Positions 9,004-18,522 are shown, counted from the stretch's first letter. The stretch: 64,000 bases of DNA from Alteromonas sp. KUL42 (GCF_006538325.1 NZ_BJKK01000004.1:62001-126000), one strand, 5' to 3'. Notes: a model not told the origin generated them from the letters alone. Made by a program: numbers and translations.

Positions 9004-9864
9004 CTATTTAAGACGAGTCAGTAAGCTAGACGTATCCCAACGACCGCCACCCAACTTTTGAACATCGGCATAGTATTGGTCTACCAATGCCGTTAACGCT
9101 AATGTCGAGCCATTCTTTCTTGCTTCGTTAAGCGCAATACTTAAATCCTTGCGCATCCAATCAACCGCAAACCCAAACTCAAAACTGTTATCTAGCATGG
9201 TACTTGCTCTGTTTTCCATTTGCCAAGACTGGGCAGCACCTTTACTTATTACATCGATAACAGCATTACAATCTAGACCTGCCTTTTGGCCAAAATGCAG
9301 TGCCTCTGCTAACCCTTGTACAATTCCGGCAATACATATTTGATTCATCATTTTCGCCAGTTGACCACTGCCTATTTTACCTAGCAGCTGGCTGTGTCGA
9401 GCATACGTATTCATTACAGGCGCTGCTTTAGCGTAAACATCGTCATCTCCCCCAACCATAATAGTCAGTTGACCATTCTCAGCGCCCGCTTGCCCACCTG
9501 ACACTGGAGCATCTAAAAAGCCAATTTGTTTATTCTTTGCTATTTCGTAAAGCTCTCGAGCTATATCTGCCGAAGCGGTAGTATGGTCAACAAGAATACT
9601 TCCAGCATTCATTGACCCCAACGCTTGTGTAGCTACATGACGCACATCATTGTCGTCACCAACACACATAAAGACAATATCAGCATTCTGAGCAGCTTGT
9701 TCTGGAGTAGAAACAGACCTACCACCATACTGACTAACCCAGTCTTTTGCTTTCTGTTCTGTGCGGTTGTAAACAGTAACCTCAAAGCCTGCAGTGGCTA
9801 GGTGTCCAGCCATAGGGTATCCCATTACGCCAAGACCAAGAAAACTCACTTTTAAATTTGTCAT
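9004..9864 (-). CDS. NAD(P)-dependent beta-hydroxyacid dehydrogenase (3-hydroxyisobutyrate dehydrogenase family)
   Basis: A 286-residue oxidoreductase of the family that includes 3-hydroxyisobutyrate dehydrogenase (MmsB), tartronate semialdehyde reductase (GarR) and glyoxylate reductase. The N-terminal Rossmann motif GLGVMGYPMAGHLATAG, the substrate-binding DAPVSGGQAGAENGQL, and GSGQLAKMMNQ with the catalytic lysine are all present. It could oxidise 3-hydroxyisobutyrate produced by the valine enzymes encoded at 1.3-3.6 kb, but it lies 5 kb away with no shared operon and no mmsA beside it, so the substrate is open. Confidence 0.85.
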   Translation of the reverse strand: MTNLKVSFLGLGVMGYPMAGHLATAGFEVTVYNRTEQKAKDWVSQYGGRSVSTPEQAAQNADIVFMCVGDDNDVRHVATQALGSMNAGSILVDHTTASADIARELYEIAKNKQIGFLDAPVSGGQAGAENGQLTIMVGGDDDVYAKAAPVMNTYARHSQLLGKIGSGQLAKMMNQICIAGIVQGLAEALHFGQKAGLDCNAVIDVISKGAAQSWQMENRASTMLDNSFEFGFAVDWMRKDLSIALNEARKNGSTLALTALVDQYYADVQKLGGGRWDTSSLLTRLK

Positions 9865-10303
9865 ACTAAGAATACCTTTTAGAGGCTAATCAATCGAAAG
9901 CACCAAAATGAAAGCATTTGCTTTCTAAGCGTGATTGAATTAGTGGTTAAAAAACGCAGCAGAATGTACCACAAACCCTTGGTCCTGTTTAACATTTCAT
10001 GTACGTGAAGGTCTCTTACCATAAAAACTTACCGTGAAATATGTGTGCTATTTATGGTAATGGCTTTGTAAAACACTGCTTCATGTAACATCATCTGAAA
10101 TAGGTTGTTGATGTTGCTCGCATACTATTCATAAAATAGTGTAACGTTAACTAGAGCCTGTCTATTTTTTCGGTACGTTTTTGCCGAAATGATCAACACG
10201 CTCTAAATACTTCAAAATAAAAATTAACGCGTATCGACCTTGAGGCTATTCGGACAATGGTCAAAACACTTTAATTCAAGAGCAAAAAATAAGGAAGAAG
10301 AGC
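9865..10303. other. Intergenic region between divergent oxidoreductase and glutathione peroxidase genes
   Basis: This 439-base gap holds no credible ORF or RNA gene. A perfect 10-bp inverted repeat, TTACCATAAA at 10016-10025 and TTTATGGTAA at 10051-10060, could be a hairpin or a spaced operator. I see no convincing promoter pair. Confidence 0.5.
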
Positions 10304-10786
10304 TTGAGCATCTACCAACATAGCATCACGTTAAATAACGGCAAAGAAAGTACACTTGAGGATTATAAGGGCAAAGTATTGCTCATTGTAAATACAGCCA
10401 GCAAATGCGGATTTACACCACAGTACGATGGCTTGGAAGCATTGTACAAAGCGCATAAAGACAAAGGCTTTGAAGTACTTGGGTTCCCATGCGATCAGTT
10501 TGGACATCAAGAGCCTGGCAGCGATGATGATATCGCGCAATTTTGTTCGCTAAACTTTGGTGTGAGTTTTCCGTTATTCAAGAAGACCGAGGTTAATGGC
10601 CCAAATGCTAACCCGCTGTTTGTAGAGCTAAAAGACAAAGCACCCGGTATATTGGGGACGAAGCGCATCAAATGGAATTTCACCAAGTTCCTAGTGAACA
10701 CTGAAGGCAAAGTTTTAAAGCGTTATGCACCCACGGTAAAGCCAGCAGAGATAGAAAAGGACATTGTTGCACTGCTCAATACTTAA
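10304..10786 (+). CDS. Glutathione peroxidase (BtuE-like)
   Basis: A 160-residue thioredoxin-fold peroxidase that reduces hydroperoxides with thiol donors. The active-site segment NTASKCGFTPQYDGLEALY contains a cysteine where animal enzymes have selenocysteine. GFPCDQFGHQEPG supplies the conserved glutamine and resolving-region cysteine, and IKWNFTKFLV supplies the Trp-Asn pair. The start codon is TTG at 10304, supported by an AAGGAAGAAG ribosome site just upstream and full alignment of the family N-terminus (SIYQHSITLNNG). It is a single gene ahead of a hydroxyacid dehydrogenase that has its own leader. Confidence 0.9.
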   Translation: MSIYQHSITLNNGKESTLEDYKGKVLLIVNTASKCGFTPQYDGLEALYKAHKDKGFEVLGFPCDQFGHQEPGSDDDIAQFCSLNFGVSFPLFKKTEVNGPNANPLFVELKDKAPGILGTKRIKWNFTKFLVNTEGKVLKRYAPTVKPAEIEKDIVALLNT

Positions 10787-10897
10787 AGTAACTATCTGCA
10801 GTCGTGCTAATATCAGAGCAATTATATTTAAACACAGTAGTCGGTAGTATTTTGGCAATAGCAAATTTAGCAATAGCGAATAAGAGTAAACATCACG

Positions 10898-11890
10898 ATG
10901 AACATTGCTTTTTTCAGTACCCGATCATACGAAAAAGATACGTTTTTGGCGCTTTTTGACACTGCTTCAACAAAAGCGACGCCGCCTATCAACGTATCTT
11001 TTTATGAACATGGTTTGAATAAACACACCGCGCATTTATGCAAGGGTATATCTGTTGTGGTGGTTTTTGTTAATGATGATGTTTGTGCGGCTACCATCAA
11101 GATACTGAACGAATGTGGTGTTGAGCATATTGCTCTACGTTGTGCAGGTTTTAACAATGTTGATATTGCAGCGGCCACTCAATGCGGCATATCAGTTAGC
11201 CGTGTACCAGCTTATAGCCCTGAAACGGTAGCAGAACACACACTTGCCTTAATACTTACATTAAATAGAAAAACGCACAAAGCTTACAATAGGGTTCGCG
11301 AGGGTAATTTTGCGTTAAGTGGGTTACTTGGATTTACCCTACACAGCAAAACAGTAGGTGTGGTGGGCACGGGAAAAATAGGTAAGGCTGTTATTCGTAT
11401 TTTACGGGGTTTTGGTTGCCGTGTGCTGTGCTATGACATTTATGAAGATGAAGAGGTTATAAACATGGGCGGTGAATACGTTACCCTTACAGAGCTCTTC
11501 AAAAGCAGCATAATTGTTACATTGCACTGCCCTTTAAACGCACAAAGCCAGCATATGATCAATGCTCAAACCCTTTCGCAGATGCCTGATGGTGTTATGC
11601 TAATAAATACGTCTCGCGGTGGATTGATTGACAGTAACGCAATGATCCAAGGTCTAAAAAGCAAAAAGATTGGCTATTTAGGACTTGATGTATATGAGCG
11701 AGAATCTGAGTTATTTTTCACAGACCACTCTAACGAGATAATTCAAGATGACAACTTCCAACGTTTAACCACATTTCCCAATGTGCTTATTACAGGCCAT
11801 CAGGGCTTTTTCACCCAAGAAGCCCTTAGTGAAATAGCCCATATCACCGTAGACAATATTATCTATCGCAATAATATTGTCTCGCTGTGA
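10898..11890 (+). CDS. D-2-hydroxyacid dehydrogenase (LdhA-like D-lactate dehydrogenase)
   Basis: A 330-residue NAD-dependent D-isomer 2-hydroxyacid dehydrogenase. The C-terminal nucleotide-binding motif GVVGTGKIGKAVIRIL, the catalytic-arginine region INTSRGGLID, the LGLDVYERE segment with the conserved glutamate region, and the histidine in TGHQGFFTQEAL match fermentative D-lactate dehydrogenases, which interconvert pyruvate and D-lactate. SPETVAEHTLALILTLNRK is also typical of LdhA. Length fits E. coli LdhA (329). Lactate specificity is inferred from these motifs. Confidence 0.85.
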   Translation: MNIAFFSTRSYEKDTFLALFDTASTKATPPINVSFYEHGLNKHTAHLCKGISVVVVFVNDDVCAATIKILNECGVEHIALRCAGFNNVDIAAATQCGISVSRVPAYSPETVAEHTLALILTLNRKTHKAYNRVREGNFALSGLLGFTLHSKTVGVVGTGKIGKAVIRILRGFGCRVLCYDIYEDEEVINMGGEYVTLTELFKSSIIVTLHCPLNAQSQHMINAQTLSQMPDGVMLINTSRGGLIDSNAMIQGLKSKKIGYLGLDVYERESELFFTDHSNEIIQDDNFQRLTTFPNVLITGHQGFFTQEALSEIAHITVDNIIYRNNIVSL

Positions 11891-11927
11891 AGCTTATGTG
11901 AAGGCAAAAACACGCTTAAAACGACGC

Positions 11928-12677
11928 CTACTTTTCTAGCATCAAGTGGAAGTATTTACCTAGCCATAAGTAAGGCTGCTGTCTGTGATATTGCCGCTCT
12001 AGAGCCAACAGGTCTTCGTATTTAGCACTTTGGTGGCTGATATCCCGCATGTAATCGTGAAAGCATCGAACACCTGATTTATCTAATATACTAAAACCAA
12101 TAGACTCGCAATACTCAACCACTTTCATCGCGCTTAACGGCTGATTTGGGTTTAAGCGCACTTGCTTTTTCGCTTTCATGCCTTTGGCTATGTAGTCAAA
12201 ATTCCCGTAGATAGCATTTGCGAAAAGGTTAGCATCTTGATTAAAGAAGCTAAGGCTTAACCTAGCACCTTTTTGCATACTGTTGTACAACGTATTGATT
12301 GCTTCATAGGGAGCTTCTAACCACTCAAGCACGGCGTGGCAAACGACCAAGTCAAAATTTTGTATATCCTTAATTTCTTGTAAATATTGGTGCCTAATGA
12401 CCACATTAGAAAAGGGAGCTAACAGCTCATTGGCTTGTTCTAATACATCTTGAGAGGCATCCGTAAGCACAATATTGTGGCCTAAGGACGCAAGATGGGC
12501 ACTCATCACACCTGTGCCCCCACCTATCTCCAGAATGTTCAGCGGCTTTTCGGTTTGATTTACAAAAGGCGTTAATACGTCACATAAAAGCGAGTGTCTT
12601 AGACGCCCTTTTGTCGTGCCATAAATATTCTTTGCAAACTTATCTGCAATACCATCAAAAATCCGATCTTTCGTCAT
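11928..12677 (-). CDS. cmoM: tRNA 5-carboxymethoxyuridine methyltransferase CmoM
   Basis: A 249-residue class-I SAM methyltransferase. The N-terminal signature DRIFDGIADKFAKNIYGTTK is nearly that of E. coli CmoM (formerly SmtA), which methylates the carboxyl of 5-carboxymethoxyuridine at the wobble position of certain tRNAs. SAM motif I is ILEIGGGTGVMSAHLA and DLVVCHAVLEWLEAP is the post-I region. It follows the Nif3-like gene by 13 bases on the same strand, so co-transcription is likely. Confidence 0.9.
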   Translation of the reverse strand: MTKDRIFDGIADKFAKNIYGTTKGRLRHSLLCDVLTPFVNQTEKPLNILEIGGGTGVMSAHLASLGHNIVLTDASQDVLEQANELLAPFSNVVIRHQYLQEIKDIQNFDLVVCHAVLEWLEAPYEAINTLYNSMQKGARLSLSFFNQDANLFANAIYGNFDYIAKGMKAKKQVRLNPNQPLSAMKVVEYCESIGFSILDKSGVRCFHDYMRDISHQSAKYEDLLALERQYHRQQPYLWLGKYFHLMLEK

Positions 12678-12690
12678 TAATGTTCACGCA

Positions 12691-13452
12691 CTACGCAGGA
12701 TTAGGAATGTCGATAAATTCGACGTCAATGGCAAAGTGTTCTTTGATATGTTCCCCCAGCGCTTTGATACCATAGCGTTCAGTCGCGTGGTGGCCAGCTG
12801 CAAAAAATGAAATATTCATTTCGCGAGCAGTGTGTATGGTTTGCTCAGATACCTCACCGGTAATAAATCCATCTACACCTAATTCTACGGCACTTTCAAT
12901 AAACCCCTGTCCGCCACCAGTACACCACGCAATGGACTTCAGCGTACTTCCTTCAGTCGTTTCAACTAATACTTGTCTGCCTAACAACTGCTGTAATTTT
13001 TCTTGTAAAGAAGAGGCAGACATTGGCTCTGCCAATTCACCCAACATAACCACGCCCACAGGCTTTATTTGGGTGGCCGCACGGATATTTTCTACATGAA
13101 GTAAGTCGCCCAACTGTCGGTTATTACCATACTCAGGGTGAACGTCTAAAGGTAAATGATATCCATATAAATTAATATCATTGGCCAGCAGCGCTGCAAT
13201 GCGTTTTTTCTTCATACCTGTTATCGCTTGCGTTTCACCCTTCCAAAAGTAGCCATGATGAACCAAGATTGCATCTGCGTTTACGTCAATGGCTTTATCG
13301 ATTAGTGCTTGAGACGCTGTTACACCCGTAACTACTTTTTGAATATTGCCTTTGCCTTCTACTTGAAGACCATTTGGGCAGTAATCACTGATTTCATTTA
13401 CTCGAAGCAGGCCATCTAGATAAGTTTTAAGTTCTAAATTGGTTATAGACAC
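12691..13452 (-). CDS. Nif3-like dinuclear metal centre protein (YbgI family)
   Basis: A 253-residue protein of the NIF3/YbgI family, whose members form toroidal hexamers with a dinuclear metal site and whose function is still not firmly defined. Metal ligands fall in the expected places: HHGYFWKG near residues 64-71, the PLDVHPEYGNN segment, and HHATERYG close to the C-terminus. Start is GTG at 13452, supported by an excellent GGAGGT ribosome site. It probably shares a transcript with cmoM downstream. Confidence 0.9.
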   Translation of the reverse strand: MSITNLELKTYLDGLLRVNEISDYCPNGLQVEGKGNIQKVVTGVTASQALIDKAIDVNADAILVHHGYFWKGETQAITGMKKKRIAALLANDINLYGYHLPLDVHPEYGNNRQLGDLLHVENIRAATQIKPVGVVMLGELAEPMSASSLQEKLQQLLGRQVLVETTEGSTLKSIAWCTGGGQGFIESAVELGVDGFITGEVSEQTIHTAREMNISFFAAGHHATERYGIKALGEHIKEHFAIDVEFIDIPNPA

Positions 13453-13751
13453 GACACCTCCGGCTGAAAGTTAGACATATTGTTCAAAAAACGTTATAAA
13501 AATACGTGAACGTTTACCATTATACCTCGTATTAGTGCAAGCGTGTGCAACCTACCCTGTTGTGATTTAGTCCTAACTGAATAAACAGGGCTACATCAAT
13601 TTTTAGTTTAAGGGGTTGTTTACACAACTTATTTTACATTGCCTGTATTTGAGTTTTGAGCACGTATTGACCTTTGGGATACTTTTTTCAACGTTGGTCG
13701 ATGCACGTTAGTATTCGTTCGTCTTCTAATCAAAAAAAGAGCATTAATAGA

Positions 13752-14087
13752 ATGACAAACTTAGACAAAGACAAAGTTATCACCGAATTCACAAACGCGT
13801 ATACCCAAGTGAATGGCAAAGCGCCTTCCCTTGAAATTAAAAGTGGTTGGTACAGCGTTGACGGTGGCAAAAATGTACGTCTTTCACAACTAAAAGAAAT
13901 GACAGCGTCGCTAGTAACATCTTCTAACGACAAACCAAAACCAATCTCGACGTCGAAAACACTAAAGAAAAGCAACACGTCTGGTAACGTTTCTGCCTCA
14001 CCCAAAAGTGCGGGTGGATTTAGCGTTAAACAATTTTGGGCTGACAAACTACAACAACAAGATCCTGGCTCAACGCTACCTCGTTAA
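13752..14087 (+). CDS. Small protein of unknown function
   Basis: About 111 residues from the ATG at 13752 (MTNLDKDKVI); the longer in-frame start at 13674 adds 26 residues that look non-coding. The N-terminal half is helical and charged, with VNGKAPSLEIKSGWYSVDGG, and is followed by a low-complexity Ser/Lys-rich linker and a C-terminal GGFSVKQFWADKLQ. Similar proteins in related marine genera are, as I recall, loosely named SyrB-like regulators, but no function is demonstrated from sequence. No signal peptide or membrane segment is seen. It converges on the TetR gene. Confidence 0.6.
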   Translation: MTNLDKDKVITEFTNAYTQVNGKAPSLEIKSGWYSVDGGKNVRLSQLKEMTASLVTSSNDKPKPISTSKTLKKSNTSGNVSASPKSAGGFSVKQFWADKLQQQDPGSTLPR

Positions 14088-14101
14088 CGACTAAAAGACT
14101 A

Positions 14102-14122
14102 GCGCGCTCGTCTTGAGCGCGT
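14102..14122. terminator. Possible hairpin terminator between convergent genes
   Basis: CGCGCTC (14103-14109) pairs with GAGCGCG (14115-14121) across a short loop between the unknown small gene and the TetR gene. T-runs outside the stem are weak. Confidence 0.4.
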
Positions 14123-14143
14123 TAAACGTTTCATCACTATAAT

Positions 14144-14776
14144 CTACTCGGGCATATTCCCCGACAAACCTTGTGCGACAAACGGCACAAGATGTCTTAT
14201 CACCGCTTCTATATCTACATGTTTGTGAAAGTCCGATTCTGCTATTTCTGTCAATGCTTGACTTGACGCCATAGAAAAAACAAAACTGCCCATTGCAAAG
14301 TGCATTCGCCAAAACAACTCCTCTTCGGGTACATGAGGAAGACATGCCTGTATTGCACTCACCAGCGCACGAATACATTGGCCATAGTCGTTCATAATAA
14401 AACGACGTAAGTGACCTTGCGTTTCGTTATAACCTCTTCCAAGCAACTTGACGAAAGTCGCGGTGCCATTAGCAGACAGCGTATTTAACTTTAACATGGG
14501 AGGTATAAGTGAATACAACAGACGCGCGACACCTTCACTGCCTCTTTCGTCACGTTGCGTAGAAACACACTTTTCTATTTCAGGCATTAGTTGGTCAAAG
14601 TAACGCTTAAACACTGCTTGAATTAAGTTCTTCTTACTACCGAAGTGATAGTTAACCGAGGCGAGGTTAACTTGTGCCCTTGATGTGATCTCACGCATTG
14701 AGGTTTGTGTAAAACCTTGCTGGGAAAACAGATATTCAGCCGCATCGACTATATCGGTCTTAGTATGCCGTGCCAT
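14144..14776 (-). CDS. TetR-family regulator, PsrA-like
   Basis: A 210-residue TetR repressor. The N-terminal helix-turn-helix region runs from DIVDAAEYLFSQQGF to NLASVNYHFGSKKNLIQAVF. The combination VNLASVNYHFGSKK is typical of the PsrA group, which represses fatty-acid oxidation and related genes in Pseudomonas and Shewanella and responds to long-chain fatty acids. The C-terminal domain is the expected ligand-binding helical part. It sits just downstream of the sohB terminator, so it must have its own promoter or depend on read-through. The PsrA name is by similarity only. Confidence 0.75.
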   Translation of the reverse strand: MARHTKTDIVDAAEYLFSQQGFTQTSMREITSRAQVNLASVNYHFGSKKNLIQAVFKRYFDQLMPEIEKCVSTQRDERGSEGVARLLYSLIPPMLKLNTLSANGTATFVKLLGRGYNETQGHLRRFIMNDYGQCIRALVSAIQACLPHVPEEELFWRMHFAMGSFVFSMASSQALTEIAESDFHKHVDIEAVIRHLVPFVAQGLSGNMPE

Positions 14777-14802
14777 ATAATTCTTATTATCGTAGTGTCA
14801 GT

Positions 14803-14827
14803 AAAAGGCGGCTTGAAGCCGCCTTTT
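14803..14827. terminator. Intrinsic terminator downstream of sohB
   Basis: AAAAGGCGGC (14803-14812) pairs with GCCGCCTTTT (14818-14827). Read leftward it is a GC-rich stem with a T-run directly after sohB, before the TetR gene. Confidence 0.85.
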
Positions 14828-14832
14828 ACTTA

Positions 14833-15855
14833 TTAAAACCAATGACGTGCTTTACTCCACGTCTTCATCAATGTCCTTTCTGCTACCTGTGCAGCTGACA
14901 TGCCTAATTTCTCTGCGACGTTCTTCTTAATTGAGTACTTCACACTAAAAATTTCCCGTTCTGGGTAATGGGATAGAATGTAATCATCTGATGTCATTAA
15001 ATCGTCAACCAAACCAAGTGTTTTCGCTTTAACACCGGGCCAATACTCACCAGTGGCAACCTTGTCTATGTCCATTTCTGGGCGCTGACTTTGAACAAAA
15101 TCTTTAAAGAGAACGTGAATTTCTTCTATTTCTTCTTTGAATTTTGCGCGTCCTTCGTCGTTGTTCTCACCAAACACCGTAAGTGTGCGCTTAAATTCGC
15201 CGGCAGTGTGTTGCTCAAATTCAATGTCATTTTTCTTCAACAGCTTATTGAAGTTTGGAAGTTGTGCTAACACCCCAATACTTCCAATGTAGGCAAATTG
15301 TGAGGCAATTAACTTATCGGCAACACAAGCCATCATATAACCACCACTCGCAGCCACTTTGTCCACAGCAACAGTCAATGACAGTCCCTTTGCTTTGATA
15401 CGCTGCAGTTGAGAAGCAGCTAGTCCATATCCGTGAACAACGCCACCACCGCTTTCTAATTTTACCAAGACTTCATCCTGCGCTTCAGCTACGCAAAGAA
15501 TCGCTGTGATTTCTTCACGAAGGTGATCTACCTCTGAAGCATCCATAGAGCCTTTAAAATCGATGACAAAAAGACGTGGTGCGTTTTCTTGTGACGACGA
15601 ATCTTTGCTTTTGGATTTTTGCTCTTTCTTTTGCTCTTTCGCTAATTTCTTTAGCGCATTCTTGTCTAGTAACACTTCCTTTGCATATTGGGTAACATCT
15701 TTTAGTTGTTCTGAAATTGAATTAATTTCTAGATGCCCCTTCCCTTGCTTTTGCTTGCTTGCAACGCCTACGATAGTTGAAACAACAACCACAAACGCCA
15801 ATACCAAAGTTATCGCTTTGGCCACAAACAAACCGTATTCGTACAAAAACTCCAA
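14833..15855 (-). CDS. sohB: SohB-type inner-membrane signal-peptide peptidase-like protease
   Basis: A 340-residue member of peptidase family S49. An N-terminal membrane anchor (about residues 12-32) is followed by a charged linker rich in Lys and Ser, and then the protease domain. The Ser/Lys dyad is visible: Ser170 in DKVAASGGYMMA and Lys222 in GEFKRTLTVFGEN. The SIGVLAQLPNFNKLLKK segment is typical of SohB. The protein is expected in the inner membrane with its catalytic domain in the periplasm. The length agrees with E. coli SohB (349), and a GC-rich terminator follows. Confidence 0.9.
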   Translation of the reverse strand: MEFLYEYGLFVAKAITLVLAFVVVVSTIVGVASKQKQGKGHLEINSISEQLKDVTQYAKEVLLDKNALKKLAKEQKKEQKSKSKDSSSQENAPRLFVIDFKGSMDASEVDHLREEITAILCVAEAQDEVLVKLESGGGVVHGYGLAASQLQRIKAKGLSLTVAVDKVAASGGYMMACVADKLIASQFAYIGSIGVLAQLPNFNKLLKKNDIEFEQHTAGEFKRTLTVFGENNDEGRAKFKEEIEEIHVLFKDFVQSQRPEMDIDKVATGEYWPGVKAKTLGLVDDLMTSDDYILSHYPEREIFSVKYSIKKNVAEKLGMSAAQVAERTLMKTWSKARHWF

Positions 15856-15910
15856 ACTTAACTCCTAGTAAAATAGTGGATTTGTGAAGAGACAAACCCA
15901 AACGTATTAA

Positions 15911-15966
15911 CAGTGATCTAGCCTGCCACCGTTATAACTAAAAGATTGGGCAGAGATAGATCACTG
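15911..15966. repeat. Inverted repeat between sohB and the acylase gene
   Basis: CAGTGATCTA (15911-15920) is exactly complementary to TAGATCACTG (15957-15966), with inner CTGCC/GGCAG pairing. It may serve as a terminator for the acylase transcript, although no T-run follows. Confidence 0.45.
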
Positions 15967-15996
15967 ATTCAATTACACTATAATACCAGTCTCGCT

Positions 15997-18522
15997 TTAA
16001 TCTGACGATAGGCTTACTTGTTCAATTGTATTGGCATTGATATCTTCTTCAGTAAAGTAGATATCACGCAACGTGGGCTGCTCTGAATACAAGCGAGTTT
16101 GGTCGTCAAAATGCTCGCTGCCAAACTTACGAGATTGCGAGTAGGTTAAGATTCCTCTCCCTTGTGGGCCTTCATCGGTAAAGTTAATCACCATTGCCCA
16201 ACTTGTACCGTAGTTAATGTGATAACCCTTCGCTTCAGCACTCATAATGGTGCCACTTAATGGTGAGTAAGTATGACGCGGCAACATGGTCCCGTTGTTG
16301 CCAGTTACAATGTTAAACACGTTAAACCCGCCTTCAATATTGTGTGCCCCCCCCCACGGTAAACGCTCACCAGATGCTGTGCCATTGGGTAAACTGCGCT
16401 CAACAAACTGTACGTCGCCAAACGGCGCGTCAAATGCAACACCTGCTTGCTCAATAACTTGTACTGCTTTTGCTATTTGCATTAGCGTAGTGTCATTTTG
16501 AAGTAAGCCCGTTGGCGTTGTCACCGGAGACTCTAAAGAGAAAGGTACTTCCCACTGTGGCGCTTGGTTAAATTGAAAAGCAAATTCCCTGAACACATGC
16601 GCACCAGTACTTGCAATATTCATGGTGCCATCCCAATCTTCTAGCGCGGCACATGCACCAGAAATATCTACATCGACCCCATTAACATTAACGGGAGTTG
16701 CCCCTTGCGCAGCACATAGCGCAAGTAAATCATCTAAAATTTCTTCGGCTAAGTAACTTCTGTTATTAAGTAGTAAAGACTCTACCTCTTGCGGCGTAAA
16801 CGTATTGTCACTACCCGCTTCAGTTTCAATAAATTTCTGCCCCATTCTTGAGCGTAACGTTTGTTGATAATCTTCATTACCATACATGGGGTTAGGAACA
16901 GAAATAGGTGAAGATAAGTTCGTTAACCAATAACTATCGTTAGAGTTTTGAACTGAGTCTGTCCCTTCGTATTTTGGTGCTTCTTCATAAGGTACAGGAC
17001 CATCAAAGTCGAACTGTGAAATGTGCCCCGGCAATACAGTGAAACCAGCTACTGCCTTTGTTTGTATTAACAGCGGATTGGTAGTGAGTTGTTCAATCGC
17101 TGTTTCTGTCAAATTGGGAACGGTTGAGTCATCAATATAAAATACTTGGCCATCACTTGACGCTGCCATCGTATTATTGAAGATGACCCCATCGTAATCT
17201 TTAAATGCTTGTTTAAATTCGTCCATCGAAGTTGCCATATTCATAGCAAGCCAATGATCGACTATATCTAAATTAGGTAAGTTGGCGTCTTTAATTGCGA
17301 ACACGTTGCTGCTGTTCCAATCAAAGTTACCCGGCACTTCAATAATAGGGCCGTAGTTTGTGTAGTAGGCCGTTTTATTCAGTTTAATAGTTTGCCCTGG
17401 TGCTACAGCAACATCAATTTGCATTGGCTTTTCATAAATAGTACGACGATTACCATCTACAATGTGTGTCATTCCCGATGCATCGTTTTCGTCTAAAGTA
17501 AGTTGATAGACAACAAAATGCTCTGCTGTAGAGAACGTGTGCGTCCATGCAACGTTTTCGTTAAACCCAATGTTCACCGCTCCAGGTAGGCCCATTAATG
17601 AACTACCTGTTACATTTAGATGACCTGGCACCTGAGCATGGAAATTCCAGAAGCGAAGGTTACCGGTGTGGGGGAAATGTGGATTCCCCAATACCATACC
17701 TTTGCCGTTCGTAGTTTTATCACTACCTAAGCCCCACCCGTTCGAGCCCATCTCTTGAGGGTTCTTTTCTGGCAAAGTAACGGATGGCGTAATTTTTAGA
17801 TTAGCAGTGAGCGCCGCAGGCGCGGATTCTGCTGGCGTGGGAAGATAACTCTTACCCTCCGGTGCGGCAAGGAACATAGGGCCTAAGAAATTGGCAGCCC
17901 CAGGCAATAGTGCAACGCCTAATGAGTAAGTTAAAAGGTCAACACTGTCTATGTTGGTTACCCAAGGCTGTCCTGCACAGCTTTGATCTTGTTCACTAAC
18001 AGGAGTCTCATTGAGATACTTATTATAGCCAGCGGTGTAGCCTTGAAACATCGCTCTTGCATTAGCAGACAACCTAGGTAGGTTTTCCTCCGCTAATTCT
18101 CTTATACCAACCGTTAAATAACCAAAATCATTGATTAAATGAGCAGAGTCTCCACTACCTGGTACTTGATCGGGTCCAAAATACTTCGAGCGCTCTGAAT
18201 TATATTTTACAATTTGGTCGGCCAACACACACAAATTGTCTCTGGCAAAGGCAAAACCTACACCGTAGGCCATACTTTCTAAATTATCAGCAGTCACATG
18301 TGGAACGCCGTAAGTCGTCCATCGAATATCTGCGCTAAGCGTACCGTCTGGGTCGAATGCTTGAATAGGCTCAGGTGCTGGCTCAGGCGTTGGAGGTGGC
18401 GTAGGCTCTGGTACCTGCACATTGGAAAAGTCATTGTCATTTCCGCCACATGCGGTTAAAAGTGCCGTAACCGATAACGCAACAAGCGTTTTTGCTGGCG
18501 AAAAGTGCTTTCTTGTAATCAT
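15997..18522 (-). CDS. Penicillin acylase family lipoprotein
   Basis: An 841-residue Ntn-hydrolase precursor of peptidase family S45. The N-terminus is a lipoprotein signal with lipobox LLTAC (Cys25), followed by a Pro/Glu-rich spacer at residues 38-53. The alpha subunit region contains RWTTYGVPHVTADN. The autocatalytic cleavage site is visible as GSNGWGLGSDKT with nucleophile Ser260, which becomes the new N-terminus of the beta subunit, and GNPHFPH lies in the beta region. Family enzymes hydrolyse amides such as beta-lactam side chains or acyl-homoserine lactones; the substrate cannot be fixed from sequence. A run of nine G residues (coding strand, 16347-16355) encodes Trp-Gly-Gly around residue 723. 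It neighbours another large lipoprotein hydrolase on the same strand but with a separate leader. Confidence 0.88.
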   Translation of the reverse strand: MITRKHFSPAKTLVALSVTALLTACGGNDNDFSNVQVPEPTPPPTPEPAPEPIQAFDPDGTLSADIRWTTYGVPHVTADNLESMAYGVGFAFARDNLCVLADQIVKYNSERSKYFGPDQVPGSGDSAHLINDFGYLTVGIRELAEENLPRLSANARAMFQGYTAGYNKYLNETPVSEQDQSCAGQPWVTNIDSVDLLTYSLGVALLPGAANFLGPMFLAAPEGKSYLPTPAESAPAALTANLKITPSVTLPEKNPQEMGSNGWGLGSDKTTNGKGMVLGNPHFPHTGNLRFWNFHAQVPGHLNVTGSSLMGLPGAVNIGFNENVAWTHTFSTAEHFVVYQLTLDENDASGMTHIVDGNRRTIYEKPMQIDVAVAPGQTIKLNKTAYYTNYGPIIEVPGNFDWNSSNVFAIKDANLPNLDIVDHWLAMNMATSMDEFKQAFKDYDGVIFNNTMAASSDGQVFYIDDSTVPNLTETAIEQLTTNPLLIQTKAVAGFTVLPGHISQFDFDGPVPYEEAPKYEGTDSVQNSNDSYWLTNLSSPISVPNPMYGNEDYQQTLRSRMGQKFIETEAGSDNTFTPQEVESLLLNNRSYLAEEILDDLLALCAAQGATPVNVNGVDVDISGACAALEDWDGTMNIASTGAHVFREFAFQFNQAPQWEVPFSLESPVTTPTGLLQNDTTLMQIAKAVQVIEQAGVAFDAPFGDVQFVERSLPNGTASGERLPWGGAHNIEGGFNVFNIVTGNNGTMLPRHTYSPLSGTIMSAEAKGYHINYGTSWAMVINFTDEGPQGRGILTYSQSRKFGSEHFDDQTRLYSEQPTLRDIYFTEEDINANTIEQVSLSSD

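Noticed and set aside
10304..10786. Selenocysteine-containing glutathione peroxidase
   Set aside because: The catalytic position is an ordinary TGC cysteine codon in SKCGFT; there is no in-frame TGA.
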